From the NCBI GenBank assembly GCA_015654475.1, contig JAATGV010000006.1:52998-116997 (forward strand): 64,000 nt of DNA, in the 5' to 3' direction. Shown here piece by piece: positions 38,995 to 47,699 of the stretch; position 1 is the first letter of the stretch, and each line of letters begins with the position of its first letter. The translations under genes and the position numbers were made by a program. Source of the stretch: Actinomycetales bacterium. Its GTDB lineage: Bacteria > Actinomycetota > Actinomycetes > Actinomycetales > Microbacteriaceae. A model generated the notes under the pieces. The model was not told the DNA's origin. It saw nothing but the letters and a program-made list of their open reading frames with translations, and searched no databases.

Positions 38995-39597
38995 TTAGTC
39001 GTCTAGCGCATGCAGAACGCGAGCGGGGTTGCCTGCCGCGACCACATTGGCGGGGATGTCTTTCGTGACGACGGATCCTGCTCCGACGATACTGTTCTCG
39101 CCGATAGTGACGCCGGGGCAGATCACAACACTGCCGCCGAGCCAGACATTGTCGCCGATGGTGATCGGGGAGTTGCGTTCGTATCCTTCGCGACGACGAA
39201 CCGGGTCGATGGCATGATTCGGCGTGTATAAGCGTGCCCCTGGCCCAATGAGCACATCAGTGCCGATCGAGATCTCACCACCGCCGATCGCCACAAAATC
39301 GTTGTTGATGAAGGTTCCTCTCCCGATCCGAATCCGCGAGCCGTAGTCGATATGGAACGGTGGCGTGAACTCGACTCCCTCACCAACGAACTCCACCAGC
39401 TCGGAAAACAGGGCGAGCGCATGATCTCGGTCGCTGTAATAGCTCTGATTGATCGCGTGGCATGTCGCGTGCGCATGCGCGGTCATCGCCTTCAACTCTG
39501 GGCTCTTGCGATAGCGGTACCAGTCTCCGGCAACCAGCCTCTCGTATTCGCTGCGCTCTGATTCTGATTCTGATTCTGACTCAGGGATATCCACCAC
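38995..39597 (-). CDS. Sugar O-acetyltransferase, maltose/galactoside acetyltransferase family
   Basis: Left-handed beta-helix acetyltransferase, 200 residues, transferring acetyl from acetyl-CoA to a sugar hydroxyl. Hexapeptide repeats run through SIGTDVLIGPGARLYTPNHAID and IGDNVWLGGSVVICPGVTIG; the catalytic histidine is in TPNHAID. The first ~17 residues include a Glu-Ser run encoded by a hexanucleotide repeat (39556-39584). Start is GTG 39597 (or 39594) after GAGAGGAC. A degenerate arabinose operator at its promoter ties it to the sugar locus. Confidence 0.88.
   Translation of the reverse strand: MVDIPESESESESERSEYERLVAGDWYRYRKSPELKAMTAHAHATCHAINQSYYSDRDHALALFSELVEFVGEGVEFTPPFHIDYGSRIRIGRGTFINNDFVAIGGGEISIGTDVLIGPGARLYTPNHAIDPVRRREGYERNSPITIGDNVWLGGSVVICPGVTIGENSIVGAGSVVTKDIPANVVAAGNPARVLHALDD
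39556..39584 (-). repeat. Hexanucleotide tandem repeat in the acetyltransferase N-terminus
   Basis: ATTCTG is repeated three times without error, with near-copies on both sides, encoding alternating Glu-Ser. Changes in copy number would stay in frame and only vary the length of the tail. Confidence 0.75.
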
Positions 39598-39655
39598 GTT
39601 TGTCCTCTCTCACGGGGCCGTCATCGGCCCCATTGCGGCCACGGAACGGTGGCAC

Positions 39656-39702
39656 TGTGACCGGTAACGTTAAGAGTGCGAGTGGTCCCGGTGCGAAGTC
39701 AA
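39656..39702 (-). promoter_or_regulatory. Acetyltransferase promoter with degenerate arabinose-type operator
   Basis: On the reverse strand TTGACT (39702-39697), an 18-base spacer and CACTCT (39678-39673) predict a start near 39666. TGTGACCGGTAACG (39656-39669) covers this start; it differs at two positions from TGTTACCGGTAACA. The layout copies that of the monosaccharide importer promoter. Confidence 0.5.
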
Positions 39703-39731
39703 ATTCGGCCGGATGATGGCTATGGGCCAAA

Positions 39732-40036
39732 CAGACGCCCCCACTCCGCCGTCTTGGTGTGAGTGAGTTGCTGGCGGAACCCGGGCACGCACCACGAGCT
39801 GCCCGTCGCACACGAAATGCAGACGCCCCCACTCGAATCCCTCGCACACAGAAGGCCTTTCCTGTTTTGCCCGGTATCACGGGCCGCGGCTGCGCCATGT
39901 CTCGGGATGTCAAGTGTTCGAGTGGGGGCGTCTGCACAGGGCGGGCCGCGGCTCGTACTCGAAGGCTGTCTTACGCGGGCCGCTGAGTTTGGCCGAGTCC
40001 GCTGCGATGAGGTGTGCAAGTGGGGGGCGTCTGCAG
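39732..40036. repeat. Four-copy inverted repeat cluster (CAGACGCCCCCACTC)
   Basis: Copy 1 is 39732-39746 and copy 2 is 39819-39837 (19-bp form, GCAGACGCCCCCACTCGAA). Copy 3 at 39917-39935 is the exact reverse complement of copy 2. Copy 4 at 40017-40036 is a reverse copy with one extra G. The two forward and two reverse copies can form nested hairpins in DNA or RNA. Confidence 0.8.
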
Positions 40037-40063
40037 ATAAGCGCGTTGCACGTGAGATGAGTC

Positions 40064-40111
40064 GCAAGCGAGAGGAGGTGCAAGCGAGAGGAGGTGCAAG
40101 CGAGAGGGAGT
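40064..40111 (+). repeat. 16-bp tandem repeat, three units
   Basis: GCAAGCGAGAGGAGGT is present twice exactly (40064-40079, 40080-40095) and once with two changes (40096-40111), followed by a more decayed purine-rich copy. It is a purine-only tract on one strand except for C and T marks. Confidence 0.8.
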
Positions 40112-40255
40112 CCATGTGAGAGGAAGTGCATGGGAAAGGGCGGGGAGGAGGATGCGAGAATTATGTTGGCCGGGCAGGAAGAGGATGGTGCGTCCGAAGC
40201 CGTACGCGTGCTTTCGACGATCGCTCGGTCTAGATGCTGCGCATCCGCCGAAGAC

Positions 40256-40284
40256 TTGCCCGAACGTGCGAGGTCGGGTAGGGT
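40256..40284 (+). promoter_or_regulatory. Predicted promoter of rplM-rpsI
   Basis: TTGCCC (40256-40261), a 17-base spacer and TAGGGT (40279-40284) predict a start near 40291 and a leader of about 138 bases before rplM. The -10 fits the TAnnnT pattern of actinobacterial promoters. Confidence 0.55.
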
Positions 40285-40428
40285 AGATCCTTGGTATCTG
40301 TGCCTGCATGGGTATCCGAAGTTGAGCCCTCCACGCGGCACCGATTCGTATTCACTCTTAGAGCGACTCGAATCGCCGGGAGCGGGATTCACGACCATCT
40401 CAAATTTCGACAAGAAAGCAGTACTACT

Positions 40429-40875
40429 GTGACACGTACGTACACGCCCAAGGCTGCAGACATTGAGCACAATTGGGTCATCATCGACGCAAAAGACGTC
40501 GTTCTTGGTCGCCTTGCCAGCCATGCCGCAGCTATTTTGCGCGGCAAGAACAAGCCGACCTTCGCAAATCACATGGACACAGGTGACTTCGTCATCATTG
40601 TCAACGCCGACAAGGTTGTCCTCACCGGCAACAAGGCCGAGAAGAAGCGCGCATACCGGCATTCGGGTTACCCGGGTGGTATTCGCTTCGTCACCTACAC
40701 CGACTTCCTCGCAGACAACCCCGTAAAGGCTGTCGAGAAGGCAATCCGGGGCATGCTTCCCAAGAACTCTCTTGGCGCCGAGCAGCTTCGCAAACTCAAG
40801 GTCTACGTCGGCCCTGAGCACCCACACACGGCTCAGAAGCCTGTGCCATACACATTCCCACAGGTCGCACAGTAG
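40429..40875 (+). CDS. rplM: 50S ribosomal protein L13
   Basis: L13, 148 residues, an early assembly protein. The frame is open from 40291, but the GTG at 40429 gives the family start [20 protein letters not shown]. Landmarks are [19 protein letters not shown] and YRHSGYPGG. The ribosome binding site is weak (AAGAAAG). It forms a unit with rpsI 26 bases downstream. Confidence 0.96.
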   Translation: MTRTYTPKAADIEHNWVIIDAKDVVLGRLASHAAAILRGKNKPTFANHMDTGDFVIIVNADKVVLTGNKAEKKRAYRHSGYPGGIRFVTYTDFLADNPVKAVEKAIRGMLPKNSLGAEQLRKLKVYVGPEHPHTAQKPVPYTFPQVAQ

Positions 40876-40901
40876 AGCCGAAAGGACTTATTCCCATCAC
40901 C

Positions 40902-41384
40902 ATGGCTACCACAGAAGAAACGGCTCCCACGAGCTACAGCACAGAGACTCCGGTAGATGTTGCAGCAACAGCTACCGCGACACCTCGCAACCTCAGCATT
41001 CCCGGGGCGGCAGTCGGTCGCCGCAAGGAGGCGATTGCGCGCGTTCGCATCATGCCTGGCACCGGCGTGATCACCATCAATGGCCGCGAGTTCGCGGACT
41101 ACTTCCCTAACAAGCTTCATCAGCAGCTTGTGACCGATCCGTTCACAGTGCTCGGCCTGTCAGGGTCATACGATGTGATCGCTCGCATCCACGGCGGCGG
41201 CCCGTCTGGTCAGGCCGGAGCGCTTCGTCTCGGCATTGCACGTTCGCTCAATGAGATCGATGCTGAGAACAATCGTGCCTCGCTGAAGAAGGCCGGCTTC
41301 CTCAGCCGCGACGCGCGTATTAAAGAGCGCAAGAAGGCTGGACTTAAGAAGGCTCGTAAGGCACCTCAGTACTCCAAGCGTTAA
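40902..41384 (+). CDS. rpsI: 30S ribosomal protein S9 with N-terminal extension
   Basis: S9, 160 residues. The canonical region starts near residue 38 ([19 protein letters not shown]) and ends with the tRNA-contacting tail [12 protein letters not shown]. The first ~37 residues are a Thr/Ala/Glu-rich tail. glmM follows after 29 bases and may be co-transcribed. Confidence 0.96.
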   Translation: MATTEETAPTSYSTETPVDVAATATATPRNLSIPGAAVGRRKEAIARVRIMPGTGVITINGREFADYFPNKLHQQLVTDPFTVLGLSGSYDVIARIHGGGPSGQAGALRLGIARSLNEIDAENNRASLKKAGFLSRDARIKERKKAGLKKARKAPQYSKR

Positions 41385-41413
41385 TCGCCGATACAGACGT
41401 AGCCTGAACGACA

Positions 41414-42778
41414 ATGGCTCGACTTTTCGGTACAGACGGCGTCCGTGGGCTCGCGAATCGCGAGCTCACGGCTGACCTGTCGATGCGTGTCGCCCAAGCG
41501 GCGGCAACAGTTTTGGGACGCGAGGCACGTGAGCAGATGCGTCGCCCTGTCGTCGTGATCGGTCGAGACCCGCGAGTGTCCGGCGAATTCATTGCCTCCG
41601 CTGTGGCTGCCGGTCTTGCGAGCTCTTGTGTCGATGTCTACGACGCGGGAGTGCTTCCCACGCCGGCAACGGCGTTCCTCATCGCCGATCTTGATGCGGA
41701 CTTCGGGGTCATGATTTCGGCATCGCACAACCCGGCCGCCGACAACGGAATCAAAATCTTCGCGCGGGGCGGTGTCAAGCTTGCGGATGCTCTCGAAGAC
41801 GAGATAGAGCGGGCGACGCTCGGGCCCTTTCTCGCTCCGACCGGAGCAGAGGTCGGCCGAATCCGCCGTTTCTCAGACGCCGAAGACCGCTACATCGTCC
41901 ACCTTCTCGCGGCGATACCCAATCAACTCACCGGACTCAATATCGCGATCGACTGCGCGAATGGGGCCGCTGCTGGCGCATCCCCGGAAGCATTCAGCCT
42001 TGCAGGGGCAGAGGTCACCGTTATCGGCGCGGAACCAGACGGCCTGAACATCAACCTCGGCGTCGGCTCCACGCACCTGGAGAAGCTGCAGGAGACCGTC
42101 ATACGAACCGGTGCTCACCTCGGTATCGCGCATGACGGCGACGCCGATCGCTGCCTTGCCGTCGACGAGAACGGCCGGATCATCGATGGCGATCAGATCA
42201 TGGCAATTCTCGCCATCGACATGGCCAAACGCGGCACTCTTGTTCACAACACCCTCGTGTGTACCGTGATGAGCAACCTCGGCCTCAAATTGGCCATGGC
42301 CGCACACGGCATCGAGATTCGCGAGACCGGCGTCGGCGACAGGTATGTACTCGAAGAGATCAATGAGCACGGCTACAGCCTCGGTGGCGAACAGTCTGGG
42401 CACGTGATATTCCGCGAGCATGCGACAACTGGGGACGGTGTCCTCACGGGCTTGCAACTCGCCGCCATCGTCGCGCGCACCGGAAAGCCACTGTCCGAAC
42501 TTGCCGATGAGGCCATGACGGTGTATCCACAGACCCTGATCAACGTTGGCGGGGTCGACAGAGCGGGCGTATTTGCCAACCCTGTCGTCGCTGCTGCAGT
42601 TGCGGATGCGCAGGCGCAGATGGGCGAAACCGGGCGAGTGCTGCTACGCCCAAGCGGCACTGAACCTGTTGTTCGTGTGATGGTCGAGGCGGCGGATCAG
42701 CACACAGCGGAGCAGGTTGCGCGTCACCTTGCCGACGTTGTCGTTGCCGAGCTCAGCATCGACGACACCTTGGTCTAA
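41414..42778 (+). CDS. glmM: Phosphoglucosamine mutase
   Basis: Converts glucosamine-6-phosphate to glucosamine-1-phosphate for cell-wall UDP-GlcNAc; 454 residues. The phosphorylated serine is in [14 protein letters not shown], Mg-binding Asp residues in [16 protein letters not shown], and the sugar-binding loop is [10 protein letters not shown]. It starts [16 protein letters not shown]. glmS, the preceding step, is encoded nearby at 43852. Confidence 0.97.
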   Translation: MARLFGTDGVRGLANRELTADLSMRVAQAAATVLGREAREQMRRPVVVIGRDPRVSGEFIASAVAAGLASSCVDVYDAGVLPTPATAFLIADLDADFGVMISASHNPAADNGIKIFARGGVKLADALEDEIERATLGPFLAPTGAEVGRIRRFSDAEDRYIVHLLAAIPNQLTGLNIAIDCANGAAAGASPEAFSLAGAEVTVIGAEPDGLNINLGVGSTHLEKLQETVIRTGAHLGIAHDGDADRCLAVDENGRIIDGDQIMAILAIDMAKRGTLVHNTLVCTVMSNLGLKLAMAAHGIEIRETGVGDRYVLEEINEHGYSLGGEQSGHVIFREHATTGDGVLTGLQLAAIVARTGKPLSELADEAMTVYPQTLINVGGVDRAGVFANPVVAAAVADAQAQMGETGRVLLRPSGTEPVVRVMVEAADQHTAEQVARHLADVVVAELSIDDTLV

Positions 42779-42859
42779 TAGCGTTCGTTCCCAACCGCCG
42801 TGTCCACCGAGCGCTGGTCGCCTCGTCTCTTGTGACGAACCGACTCCTGGCATCGAACG

Positions 42860-43822
42860 TCACAACTTGCGAATCAATACCGACTTGACGGTGTGATCAG
42901 AAGCTTTGCGCAGAACAACATCAGCCCGCGAGCGCGTTGGAGCGATAAACCCATCGAGGTTGGGCCCGTTCACCTCATTCCACGTGTTTACGCCGATCTG
43001 ACGCATCTCATCATCGGTCAGTTCCGCCCACTGATGGAAGTACGAATCAGGGCGCGCAAAAGCATCGTGTTTCAACTGGATCAAGCGATCCAGGAACCAG
43101 CGCTCCACGTCGCTCGGTCGCGCGTCGACATAGATGGAAAAATCGAAGAAGTCCGAGACCGCCGGCCCGCTGCCGATGATGGCCGGCTGCAAAACGTTGA
43201 GCCCTTCGATGATCAACACATCCGGTCGAGAAATGGTCACGGTTTCTCCCGGAACGATGTCATAGGACTGGTGCGAATACACCGGGGCAGACACCTCAGG
43301 TGCGCCACCTTTGACCGAAGCGACAAATCGGAGCAGTTCTTTGCGGTTGTACGACTCGGGGAAGCCCTTGCGATTCATCAACCCGCGGCTCAAGAGTTCG
43401 GCATTGGGATAGAGAAAACCATCGGTCGTCACCAAAGACACGCGCGGGGTCGACTCCCATCGTGCAAGCAGTTCGCGCAGCAACCGGGACACCGTGGACT
43501 TCCCCACTGCGACCGAGCCGGCAATGCCGATGACAAACGGGGTCGTTGCCTCATCGCTTGCGAACAACTGGTTCACCCGGCTCTGCAAACTGCGCCGCTC
43601 TTCGACGAACAGACTCAGCATCCTGCTCAGCGGCAGGTAGACCTCGCGCACCTCGCGCAGATCCATCTGATCGCCAAGGCCACGAAGCTGATGGATCTCG
43701 CGCGCGGTCAACGGCGAGGACTGATGGCTGGCGATCGTCGCCCATTCTGCACGCTCCACCTCCACAAAAGGCGAAGGTTGGGTGCTCGGAAGCCGGACTC
43801 GTGCACTTGCCTCACCACTCAT
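42860..43822 (-). CDS. coaA: Type I pantothenate kinase
   Basis: Phosphorylates pantothenate, the first step of coenzyme A synthesis; 320 residues. P-loop GIAGSVAVGKSTVSRLLREL, then VTTDGFLYPNAELLSRGLMNRKGFPES, both diagnostic of the bacterial type I enzyme, the form feedback-inhibited by CoA in Escherichia coli. It is transcribed away from glmS, with only 29 bases between the start codons. Confidence 0.97.
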   Translation of the reverse strand: MSGEASARVRLPSTQPSPFVEVERAEWATIASHQSSPLTAREIHQLRGLGDQMDLREVREVYLPLSRMLSLFVEERRSLQSRVNQLFASDEATTPFVIGIAGSVAVGKSTVSRLLRELLARWESTPRVSLVTTDGFLYPNAELLSRGLMNRKGFPESYNRKELLRFVASVKGGAPEVSAPVYSHQSYDIVPGETVTISRPDVLIIEGLNVLQPAIIGSGPAVSDFFDFSIYVDARPSDVERWFLDRLIQLKHDAFARPDSYFHQWAELTDDEMRQIGVNTWNEVNGPNLDGFIAPTRSRADVVLRKASDHTVKSVLIRKL

Positions 43823-43838
43823 CTCAACAATTCTGCCG

Positions 43839-43851
43839 TAAAATCATCGAC
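43839..43851 (+). promoter_or_regulatory. -10 element for a probably leaderless glmS transcript
   Basis: TAAAAT (43839-43844) lies exactly so that transcription would start at or one base before the glmS ATG (43852). No ribosome binding site precedes the ATG and no good -35 is seen. The coaA promoter must share the same 29 bases. Confidence 0.55.
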
Positions 43852-45702
43852 ATGTGCGGAATCGTGGGATACGTCGGACCAAATAACACTCTCGAGATTC
43901 TGATTGCGGGGCTAAAACGTCTGGAATATCGAGGATATGACTCGGCAGGAATCGCAATCATCGACGATGCGAACACACTGCACAGCGAGAAGCGCGCAGG
44001 CAAGCTCGTCAATCTCGTGACGGCACTCGAACAACACCCGCTACCTGCTGGATCCACCGGAATCGCTCACACCCGCTGGGCAACGCACGGCGGCCCGACA
44101 GACACCAACGCCCACCCCCACTATGGGGATTATGGCAAGCTCGCGCTGATCCACAATGGAATCATCGAGAACTTCGCTGAACTCAAAGAGGAGTTGCTCG
44201 CTCGTGGGCACACCTTCAGTTCGGAGACGGATACGGAAGTTGCGGCCGTGCTGCTCGGCGACGAGTTTGCGGCGTGCCACGACCTGCCCACCGCGTTGCG
44301 GAATGTTGTGAAGCGACTCGAGGGAGCGTTCACCATTCTCGCAGTGCATCAAGATCAGCCGGGAGTCGTCGTCGGTGCGCGCCGCAACTCGCCGCTTGTG
44401 ATCGGCGTCGGGGAGGGTGAGAACTTTCTGGCGTCAGACGTCGCGGCGTTTGTTGCACACACCAGGCATGCGCTCGCAATCGGCCAGGATCAAGTCGTCG
44501 TCATCACCGACACATCCATTGAGGTCACAGACTTCGACGGCAATACCGTAGAACCCGTGGAGTTCGATGTGCCATGGGATGCCAAGGCCGCTGAAAAGGG
44601 TGGCTGGTCAAGCTTCATGGCCAAGGAAATCTCAGAACAGCCGGACGCAATTGCGAATACGCTGCGCGGGCGCATCAAGGACGGGCGAGTCATGCTCGGC
44701 GAACTCGGCACCATCGATGACGAGTACCTGGCTGGCATCAATCGCATCATCGTTGTTGCTTGTGGCACTGCGTCGTACGCCTCGCAGGTGGCGAAATATG
44801 CCATCGAGCGGTGGACGCGCATCCCTGTCGAAGTGGAACTCTCACACGAGTTCCGGTATCGCGACCCAGTGCTGACACCCGAGACGTTGGTGGTCGCGGT
44901 CAGCCAATCTGGCGAGACCATGGACACGCTGATGGCCATTCACTACGCGCTTGAAAACGGCACCAAGGTGCTTGCCGTGTGCAACACCCAGGGAGCGACG
45001 ATCGCGCGCGAATCCCATGGCGTGATCTACACGCATGCCGGACCTGAGGTTGCCGTCGCCTCGACCAAGGCGTTCGTGGCGCAGGTCGCTGCCCTATACC
45101 TGTTGGGACTCCACCTCGCCGCCGTGCGAGGCAGCCTGCCCGACGATGAGATCGCCAAGACGCTCACCGAACTTCAAGCCATGCCGGAAAAGGTGACCGA
45201 AGTCCTTGCCTCGACCGAGAGCATTCCCCAGCTTGCGCACTGGATGGCAGACACGCGGTCGGTGCTTTTCCTCGGCAGGCACGTCGGCTATCCCGTCGCG
45301 CTCGAGGGCGCATTGAAACTCAAAGAGCTTGCGTATATCCACGCAGAGGGATTCGCGGCAGGCGAACTCAAGCACGGCCCTATCGCGCTGATCGAGCCGG
45401 GGCAACCGGTCTTCGTGATTGTGCCAAGTCCGCGTAACCCGCAGAATCTGCACGCGAAGGTGGTCTCGAACATCCAAGAGATCAGGGCCAGGGGGGCTAG
45501 GGTCCTTGCCATCGCTGAGATCGGCGATACTGCTGTGCTTCCCTTCGCCGACGAAGTCATCCCGATCCCACTCGCACCGACGCTGTTGCAACCGCTGCTT
45601 GCCGTCGTGCCATTGCAGGTGTTCGCCATGGAACTGTCTCAGGCCAAAGGGCTCGATGTCGACCAACCCCGCAATCTTGCGAAATCGGTCACAGTCGAGT
45701 AG
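43852..45702 (+). CDS. glmS: Glutamine-fructose-6-phosphate aminotransferase
   Basis: Makes glucosamine-6-phosphate from fructose-6-phosphate and glutamine; 616 residues. The ATG at 43852 is required because Cys2 is the glutaminase nucleophile (CGIVGYVGPNN). The N-terminal domain has HTRWATHGGPTDTNAHPH; two SIS sugar domains follow with CGTASYASQVAKY and ending LAKSVTVE. No glmS ribozyme can fit in the 29-base upstream gap. Confidence 0.97.
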   Translation: MCGIVGYVGPNNTLEILIAGLKRLEYRGYDSAGIAIIDDANTLHSEKRAGKLVNLVTALEQHPLPAGSTGIAHTRWATHGGPTDTNAHPHYGDYGKLALIHNGIIENFAELKEELLARGHTFSSETDTEVAAVLLGDEFAACHDLPTALRNVVKRLEGAFTILAVHQDQPGVVVGARRNSPLVIGVGEGENFLASDVAAFVAHTRHALAIGQDQVVVITDTSIEVTDFDGNTVEPVEFDVPWDAKAAEKGGWSSFMAKEISEQPDAIANTLRGRIKDGRVMLGELGTIDDEYLAGINRIIVVACGTASYASQVAKYAIERWTRIPVEVELSHEFRYRDPVLTPETLVVAVSQSGETMDTLMAIHYALENGTKVLAVCNTQGATIARESHGVIYTHAGPEVAVASTKAFVAQVAALYLLGLHLAAVRGSLPDDEIAKTLTELQAMPEKVTEVLASTESIPQLAHWMADTRSVLFLGRHVGYPVALEGALKLKELAYIHAEGFAAGELKHGPIALIEPGQPVFVIVPSPRNPQNLHAKVVSNIQEIRARGARVLAIAEIGDTAVLPFADEVIPIPLAPTLLQPLLAVVPLQVFAMELSQAKGLDVDQPRNLAKSVTVE

Positions 45703-45704
45703 CC

Positions 45705-46058
45705 ATGATTGTCGGAATAGGTTTAGACATTGTCAACATATCCCGCTTCGTCGATCATCTCTCACCCGCGCTGACGGACCGTCTGTTCAGTGAATCGGAA
45801 CGCGGCCTGTCCGCCGAACGTCGTGCCGGAGTGTTCGCCGTCAAGGAAGCCGTCATCAAGGCGCTAGGCGGAGTCGACAGCTTCTCGTGGCACGACATCC
45901 ATGTCTCCCATGACAACCTCGGCGCTCCGGCCGTGACACTCACCGGCGGCGTTCTCGGCGCTGCGGAGGAGCACGGAGTATCGACGATATTGGTTTCATT
46001 GAGTCACGACGCGCCGGTCGCCGCGGCAATGATTGTTTTGGAAGGAACCCCACAGTGA
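45705..46058 (+). CDS. acpS: Holo-[acyl-carrier-protein] synthase
   Basis: Transfers phosphopantetheine from CoA to acyl carrier protein; 117 residues. Mg-binding motifs GIGLDIVNISRF (Asp) and FAVKEAVIKALGG (Glu) are intact. It begins 2 bases after glmS and overlaps alr by 4 bases (GTGA), so it belongs to a glmS-acpS-alr-tsaEBD string. Confidence 0.95.
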   Translation: MIVGIGLDIVNISRFVDHLSPALTDRLFSESERGLSAERRAGVFAVKEAVIKALGGVDSFSWHDIHVSHDNLGAPAVTLTGGVLGAAEEHGVSTILVSLSHDAPVAAAMIVLEGTPQ

Positions 46059-47149
46059 GCAGCCTCTTTCGTGAAGCCCGCATTGACATAGCCGCCATAA
46101 CGCACAATGTCGCCACAATCGTTGCGCGCATGGGCGTCGACGTGCTTGCTGTGGTCAAGGCGAATGGATATGGGCACGGCTCGGTCGCTGTCGCCAATGC
46201 CGCTCTTGCTGGTGGTGCGACGCGCCTCGGGGTCGTTGATATCACTGAGGCGCGGCAGTTGCGGGAGGGCGGGATCGAGGCACCGATCTTGGCCTGGCTG
46301 CACGATCCGGACACCGACTTCCGCGAGGCAGCGGATTTTGGCATTCGGGTTGGCGTGAGCACGCCAAGGCAGCTCGACGCAGCAGCACGTGCTGGCGTGC
46401 CTGCGGTGCATCTCAACGTCGACACCGGCTTGGGTCGGAATGGTGCCGTTGAGAGCGAGTGGGCGGACCTCTTCGCCGCCGCCGCTCGCTATGCTGACGA
46501 AGGTGCATATTCCGTTGAGGGCATATTCAGTCATCTCTCCGGCACGTCGGATGAAGAAGATCGTCAGCAAGGCGTGCGCTTTTCGGCGGCGATAGATTTC
46601 GCGGCGCAGTTCGGCATCGATCCACCGCTCAGGCATCTTGCGGCAACGGGAGGTGCGTGGTCGCTTCCTGAGCTTCGGTTCACCATGGTGAGGGCCGGAA
46701 TCGGTGTCTACGGGCTGTCCCCGTTCGGCAACCGCACCTCTGCCGATCTTGGCCTTCGCCCAGCGATGCGGCTCTCGGCGAAGGTGGCGCGAGTCAAAAG
46801 GGTTGCGGCGGGAGAGGGTGTCTCATACGGATACCTGTATCGGACCAGGGCGGAGACCACTCTCGTTCTTGTGCCGGTCGGCTATGCAGATGGGATTCCG
46901 CGCGTCCTTGGCGCGGGAGCTCACGTGCAGATCGGGGGAGTGCTCTTCCCGATTGCGGGGCGAATCGCCATGGACCAGTTCGTCGTCGACGTCGGCGACG
47001 CGTCTGTGAGCGCAGGTGATGAGGTGGTGCTGTGGGGCGACCCCGAGCGTGGCGAACCAGCAGTCGAAGAGTGGGCCGACGCCGCAGGCACGATCAACTA
47101 CGAGGTGGTCACGCGGCTTGGCAACCGGCCTGTGCGGACGTATGTCTGA
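46055..47149 (+). CDS. alr: Alanine racemase
   Basis: Makes D-alanine for peptidoglycan; PLP enzyme of 364 residues. The PLP lysine is in VLAVVKANGYGHG and the second catalytic tyrosine probably in GVSYGYLYRT; GYADGIPRVLGAG and RIAMDQFVVDVG are also typical. The GTG start overlaps acpS, and its end overlaps tsaE by 8 bases. Confidence 0.96.
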   Translation: MSSLFREARIDIAAITHNVATIVARMGVDVLAVVKANGYGHGSVAVANAALAGGATRLGVVDITEARQLREGGIEAPILAWLHDPDTDFREAADFGIRVGVSTPRQLDAAARAGVPAVHLNVDTGLGRNGAVESEWADLFAAAARYADEGAYSVEGIFSHLSGTSDEEDRQQGVRFSAAIDFAAQFGIDPPLRHLAATGGAWSLPELRFTMVRAGIGVYGLSPFGNRTSADLGLRPAMRLSAKVARVKRVAAGEGVSYGYLYRTRAETTLVLVPVGYADGIPRVLGAGAHVQIGGVLFPIAGRIAMDQFVVDVGDASVSAGDEVVLWGDPERGEPAVEEWADAAGTINYEVVTRLGNRPVRTYV

Positions 47150-47690
47150 ACTGCAAATCTCATCAGGGTCGTCTGCTCGCCGCAAGCGGTGGGCTTCCGT
47201 GATCGGCAGTCGTGAGATTGCGGACGCGGGGGAGATGGAGGCGTTGGGCAGGCAGCTGGCGAGTGTGCTTGACACCGGTGACCTGATGATCCTGGTCGGC
47301 GAACTCGGTGCGGGAAAGACCACGCTGACCCGCGGTCTTGGGGCGGGGCTCGGATTGCGTGACAGCGTCACGAGCCCGACGTTCGTCGTGGCGAGAACCC
47401 ACCGTCGGCTGGATGCGCAGCTGCCACCGCTCATCCACGTGGATGCGTACCGGCTTGGTGGAGAAGCAGAGTTCGACGACCTCGATTTGGACATCGACAA
47501 CTCGATCGTTGTGGTCGAGTGGGGCGAAGGCATTGCCGAGGCACTCGCGGACGAGTGGTTGCTTGTCCGCATCACTCGGCCTGTGGGCGGAGCCGGCCCG
47601 GTTGCCGAGGAGGACTTGGCCACAGACTCGCCGCGAACTGTCGCGATCGAGTCGATGCCTGCCGACCCCGGAACCGCCGAGACGCCTTAG
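47142..47690 (+). CDS. tsaE: tRNA threonylcarbamoyladenosine biosynthesis protein TsaE
   Basis: ATPase that drives the TsaBDE complex making t6A37 in ANN-reading tRNAs; 182 residues. Walker A GELGAGKTTLTRGLG, then SPTFVVARTH, and the Walker-B-like IVVVEWGEG are seen. The frame is open from 47016, but ATG 47142, just inside the end of alr, gives the family start. The C-terminus has a ~25-residue acidic tail. Confidence 0.94.
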   Translation: MSELQISSGSSARRKRWASVIGSREIADAGEMEALGRQLASVLDTGDLMILVGELGAGKTTLTRGLGAGLGLRDSVTSPTFVVARTHRRLDAQLPPLIHVDAYRLGGEAEFDDLDLDIDNSIVVVEWGEGIAEALADEWLLVRITRPVGGAGPVAEEDLATDSPRTVAIESMPADPGTAETP

Positions 47691-47699
47691 TCTTGATGG

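Larger units (their letters stand above)
39598..40428. other. Long repeat-rich intergenic region
   Basis: An 831-base stretch between the acetyltransferase and rplM. From left to right it holds the acetyltransferase promoter with degenerate operator, four copies of a CAGACGCCCCCACTC-type repeat in inverted pairs, three 16-bp tandem repeats, and the rplM promoter. Open frames on both strands across it are low-complexity translations of the repeats and have no start signals or recognisable domains. Confidence 0.7.

Noticed and set aside
39732..40111. Possible CRISPR array from repeated 15-19-mers and 16-bp units
   Set aside because: Repeat copies are inverted relative to each other with uneven spacing, the 16-bp units have no spacers, and no cas gene is present.
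39720..40310. Several open frames (110-305 codons) on both strands in the repeat-rich gap before rplM
   Set aside because: Their translations are low-complexity products of the inverted and tandem repeats, with no ribosome binding sites or recognisable domains, and they overlap each other on both strands.
43823..43851. glmS ribozyme upstream of glmS
   Set aside because: Only 29 bases separate the coaA and glmS start codons, too few for the ribozyme, and the gene appears leaderless.
42893..43903. 336-codon frame opposite coaA
   Set aside because: It is antisense to a full-length, well-conserved pantothenate kinase and resembles no protein family; long antisense frames are expected in GC-rich DNA.
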